Made by a program: the position numbers and the translations under genes
The notes under the pieces: generated by a model
What the model saw: only the letters and a program-made list of their open reading frames with translations
Told to the model about the DNA's origin: nothing
Databases searched by the model: none
Origin: Tridacna crocea
Lineage: Eukaryota > Mollusca > Bivalvia > Cardiida > Cardiidae
NCBI GenBank assembly: GCA_943736015.1
Contig: OX031056.1
Span: 71,699,277-71,763,276, forward strand
DNA: 64,000 nt
Direction of reading: 5' to 3'
Part shown: in pieces, positions 63,419 to 64,000 of the stretch
How the letters are laid out: every line of letters starts with the position of its first letter
Position numbering within the stretch: the first letter of the stretch is position 1

Positions 63419-63808
63419 GTAAGGCAACTTGTCTAATGCTTAGTGTAGCTTTTTAGCTCACCTGAGCACAAAGTGCTCATGGTGAGCTGTTGTGATTGTT
63501 CTGTGTCCAGCCAGGGTCTATCATTCGTTGTCCTGCATCAACTTTTTAGTTGTGTATACTCTAGAGGCCACATTTTCAGTCCGATACTCATGAATCTTGG
63601 TCAGAATATTTGTCTCAATAAAATCTCAGACAGGTTAAAAAATGAGTTATGTCTGATCAAAAACTAGGTCACTAGGTCGAATCTTAGAAAAATCTTGTGT
63701 ACTCTCTAGAGTCCACACTTCCTGTCAAATATTCTTGAAAGTTGGTCTGAATGTTTATCTTCATGATATGTTGAAGACAAAAATTGGCCATTTGGGATAA
63801 AACACCCG

Positions 63809-64000
63809 GGCCCGTATTCACCAACCATTCTTGAGAATGTTCTTAGTCTTATTCACCAAGGGTTTCTAAATTTGTAAGTAACACAACTTCTGATTGGCTA
63901 AACCGAATGGTTTAGCCAATCAGAAGTTGTGTTACTTACAAATGTAGAAAATTCTGGAGAATAAGACATAGAACGTTCTTAAGAATGGTTGGTGAATACG
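63809..64000. mobile_element. CCAAT-palindrome MITE (copy 4, reaches window edge)
   Basis: GGGCCCGTATTCACCAACCA to GGTTGGTGAATACG with a perfect GATTGGCTAAACC centre. The best preserved copy. Confidence 0.9.

Overview
The window looks like nuclear DNA of a bivalve mollusc: AT-rich, with very long introns, dense palindromic miniature transposons, tRNA-derived SINEs, LINEs and a Ty3/gypsy element. The species is inferred only from style and from the relatedness of the one host gene. There are no prokaryotic operons, rRNA genes or CRISPR arrays.

Host gene. The only conserved host gene I can support is a plus-strand WDR90/POC16-like gene (centriole/cilium). It starts at the ATG at 24969 and runs off the right edge. 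Eleven coding exons (1427 nt, 475 codons plus 2 nt) join with GT-AG borders and consistent phases. They cover the N-terminal CFA20-like (DUF667) domain, a linker and the first WD40 repeats. Intron 2 is 18.2 kb.

Layout. 1-9 kb: degenerate repeats, foldback arrays and microsatellites. 9.0-14.2 kb: two LINEs head to tail, the first with a large internal deletion and a 2A-like motif, the second 5'-truncated. 14.2-25 kb: MITEs, a palindrome-array foldback and a tandemly duplicated SINE. 28.0-31.9 kb: a 3.9-kb TIR transposon with TAA duplications. 32.45-43.78 kb: an apparently intact Ty3/gypsy element on the minus strand. 45-64 kb: WDR90 exons in introns packed with about 30 piggyBac-like palindromic MITEs.

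Most interesting system. The Ty3/gypsy element has LTRs that are identical by eye, intact gag and pol, and a complete -1 frameshift signal (U UUA AAC, 6-nt spacer, H-type pseudoknot). Its gag begins with a ComEA-like helix-hairpin-helix. A complete PHD finger is encoded in the -1 frame across the end of pol. A third 1048-codon ORF sits behind a good splice acceptor and carries a zinc finger, an Arg-rich tract and a C-terminal TatD-type metal nuclease with all six expected ligands. A chromatin reader next to integrase plus a nuclease in the env position is an unusual retrotransposon architecture.

Mobile-element archaeology. The abundant MITEs lie between TTAA sites, begin CCCTTTACC or similar, and carry a central hairpin; nested copies show TTAA duplication directly. 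A second TTAA family carries E2F-, E-box- and ZNF143-like motifs. Two TAA-duplicating TIR elements (28025-31943 and 59032-60575) carry clustered short motifs in their subterminal regions, as expected for transposase-binding arrays.
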